Assembly: GCA_012267415.1 (NCBI GenBank)
Contig: JAAXGN010000147.1
Location: 1 to 54,410, forward strand
DNA length: 54,410 nucleotides
Source: Candidatus Poribacteria bacterium
Lineage (GTDB): Bacteria; Poribacteria; WGA-4E; WGA-3G
Direction of reading: 5' to 3'
Shown here: positions 53,194 through 54,410 of the stretch, in pieces
Layout of the letters: each line of letters begins with the position of its first letter
How positions within the stretch are numbered: position 1 is the stretch's first letter
The notes under the pieces: model-generated
The model's database searches: none
The model's input: only the letters and a program-made list of their open reading frames with translations
What the model was told of the DNA's origin: nothing
Translations under genes and position numbers: made by a program

Positions 53194-54072
53194 TCAGTAT
53201 TTACGTTGAATAACACATAAGTGTTGTAGGTTCTCCAGTACCATAGTCTCAATAGATATGTCTGTGCTTATTCGGTCATAACCGATGCCTTTTTCTGTGC
53301 AAAACCGACTTAGGTCTTGACAAAATTCCTTATTTCTTTTCTGGAAGTGTGCAACTGTTTCTTCGTTAATTGTAATCTCTTTTGTCTCGCCTGTTTCTGC
53401 GTCTTCTAATCGCCATTCACCCATTGGTGGTGGTTCGATCTCTTCAGTGCATTGAATGTGGATCAATGTTAGAGCGAATCCTCTTCCTGTTAGAGCGTTT
53501 ATTCCGTCTATGTATCCTTCAGAGGATAAATAATCACTTAGAATTATGACAACACTTGCTTGCGGTTGTGATGTTGCGAGTTGTTTTAGACACGTGGATA
53601 ATTGTGTTGTTCCACCTACCTTAATTGTTGCGATTGCCTTCTGAAGTCGGGAATATTGCGATTTTCCATAGATGGTTGGTAACGTGTGATTCAGCCGATC
53701 TGATAATGTGTAAAGCGTTACCCTATCGGAATTTGCTAAAGCGATGTACCCTAATGCTTCAGCGAGTCGTTTCGCATAATTCAACTTCGTGGGATCACCA
53801 AACGCCATCGATTGACTTGTATCTATCAAGATAGAAATCGGTAGTTCTTCATCTGCTTGGAACAGTTTGATATACAGCTTTTCTAAACGTGCATAGGCGT
53901 TCCAGTCAAGATACCGCAGGTCATCACCGTGTTTATAGAGACGATAGTCTGCAAATTCCAGTCCTGTACCGCGATTTAGGCTGCGGCGTTCTCCGCGGAA
54001 TTTTCCTCGGAACGGTTTTCGGCATTGGATGCGGAAATGTTCAAGTTTTGATTGGAATTCTGGTGAGAGCAT
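53194..54072 (-). CDS. DUF58 domain protein
   Basis: 292 residues. [38 protein letters not shown] is the DUF58 signature (residues about 33-70), followed by a VWA-like fold with DTSQSM near 82-87 and later [16 protein letters not shown]58 proteins usually work with a MoxR-type AAA+ ATPase and VWA membrane proteins; the MoxR gene is not within the window and may be just beyond the right side. Promoter at 54115-54143. Confidence 0.92.
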   Translation of the reverse strand: MLSPEFQSKLEHFRIQCRKPFRGKFRGERRSLNRGTGLEFADYRLYKHGDDLRYLDWNAYARLEKLYIKLFQADEELPISILIDTSQSMAFGDPTKLNYAKRLAEALGYIALANSDRVTLYTLSDRLNHTLPTIYGKSQYSRLQKAIATIKVGGTTQLSTCLKQLATSQPQASVVIILSDYLSSEGYIDGINALTGRGFALTLIHIQCTEEIEPPPMGEWRLEDAETGETKEITINEETVAHFQKRNKEFCQDLSRFCTEKGIGYDRISTDISIETMVLENLQHLCVIQRKY

Positions 54073-54114
54073 AGAATATCATCGTCATCATCCAGTCTCA
54101 TATCTTTGGTAACG

Positions 54115-54143
54115 ATTATAACATAAACTATTGATGATAGCAA
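54115..54143 (-). promoter_or_regulatory. Promoter of the DUF58 gene
   Basis: On the minus strand TTGCTA (54138-54143) and TATAAT (54115-54120), spacing 17. Its outer edge is 15 nt from the terminal motif at 54159. Confidence 0.65.
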
Positions 54144-54158
54144 GTATTGAGTTTAATA

Positions 54159-54410
54159 GGGTGTGTAAAGTTTTTGTCACTGGATTCCCTCTAGCATATA
54201 AATTTTTTGTAACCTTATGTGTCAATATTACAGAGAATAATTTGTTATGAGTATGCCTTTAGTCCCGTAGGGACGATATGTTTATAGAAAAACGTGTGGT
54301 TAACCCTCTTTTAGTCCCGTAGGGACGATATGTTTACGTAATTACCCTATTTGCACATATCGTCCCTACGGGACTAAAGAATGGGTATTCAATCATGATC
54401 TATAAACATA
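54159..54410. mobile_element. MITE-like element, copy B (cut by window edge)
   Basis: Starts with the exact terminal motif (54159-54178) and follows copy A base for base with few changes for 250 bp: forward TAGTCCCGTAGGGACGATAT units near 54258 and 54309, an inverted one near 54354, and the first bases of a fourth at the edge. Same orientation as copy A, 4.87 kb away. No gene lies in 54073-54410. Confidence 0.75.

Noticed and set aside
53163..53252. Longer start for the macro-domain protein
   Set aside because: It would overlap the DUF58 coding end and adds residues outside the macro fold; ATG 53162 has AAGGAG.

Overview
The window reads as one chromosomal segment of an uncultured, host- or particle-associated bacterium of moderate G+C. 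The mix of genes recalls Candidatus Poribacteria and similar marine lineages: tandem PQQ-type propeller proteins, a sulfatase, several enolase-superfamily and Gfo/Idh/MocA enzymes, a ThuA-like protein, discoidin-like secreted proteins, and many short palindromic repeats. This placement is inference from gene content; there is no rRNA to test it. Genes use normal bacterial starts, Shine-Dalgarno sites and sigma70-type promoters, and all three stop codons end ordinary genes.

Layout. 2-7722: two tandem M16C metalloproteases, then two tandem PQQ-like propeller proteins. 7826-15578: small membrane protein with a decayed tail, an SDR operon with a four-repeat protein, an interrupted discoidin-like protein, pterin dehydratase, two lipoproteins, an M48 membrane protease and an oxidoreductase. 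15607-28416: orphan antitoxin-like gene, dusB, dapF, dapA, a TonB-headed VWA protein, a SNF2-SWIM helicase, a sugar-acid/sulfatase cluster, lysA, a two-gene DUF2283 cassette and an esterase. 28637-37755 is the accessory region: a broken toxin-antitoxin pair, a large unknown protein, a repeat cluster, two TPR genes (one with an FRG domain and a nonsense codon), and a tightly packed island with one beta-class DNA methyltransferase and three different nuclease genes. 37760-54072 returns to metabolic and housekeeping genes: iolE/iolG-like pair, MacB-like ABC transporter with a reduced permease, larB, YtxH and DUF948-like proteins, alaS, recX, ThuA, an MBL-cupin fusion, tRNA-Leu, a frameshifted MFS transporter, a TonB-headed DUF4159 protein, a macro-domain protein and a DUF58 protein.

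The signal I consider most unusual is a family of about 20-bp ends, consensus GGGTGTGTAAAGTTTTTGTC, found nine times at five loci, mostly as inverted pairs enclosing 165-730 bp with no transposase. In six of the nine copies the outer edge lies 13-16 nt from the -35 box of an outward-facing promoter, although the intervening bases are unrelated. That puts the motif centre near -61, where class I activators bind. It is either a MITE family with strong insertion preference upstream of promoters or a dispersed regulatory site that has been mobilised.

A second theme is gene decay by single events: four genes carry one in-frame stop each (8123, 10950, 28979, 34209) with conserved coding sequence on both sides, and the MFS gene has a one-base shift at an A10 tract. 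These may be real decay, population variants, recoding or assembly error; the sequence alone cannot decide.
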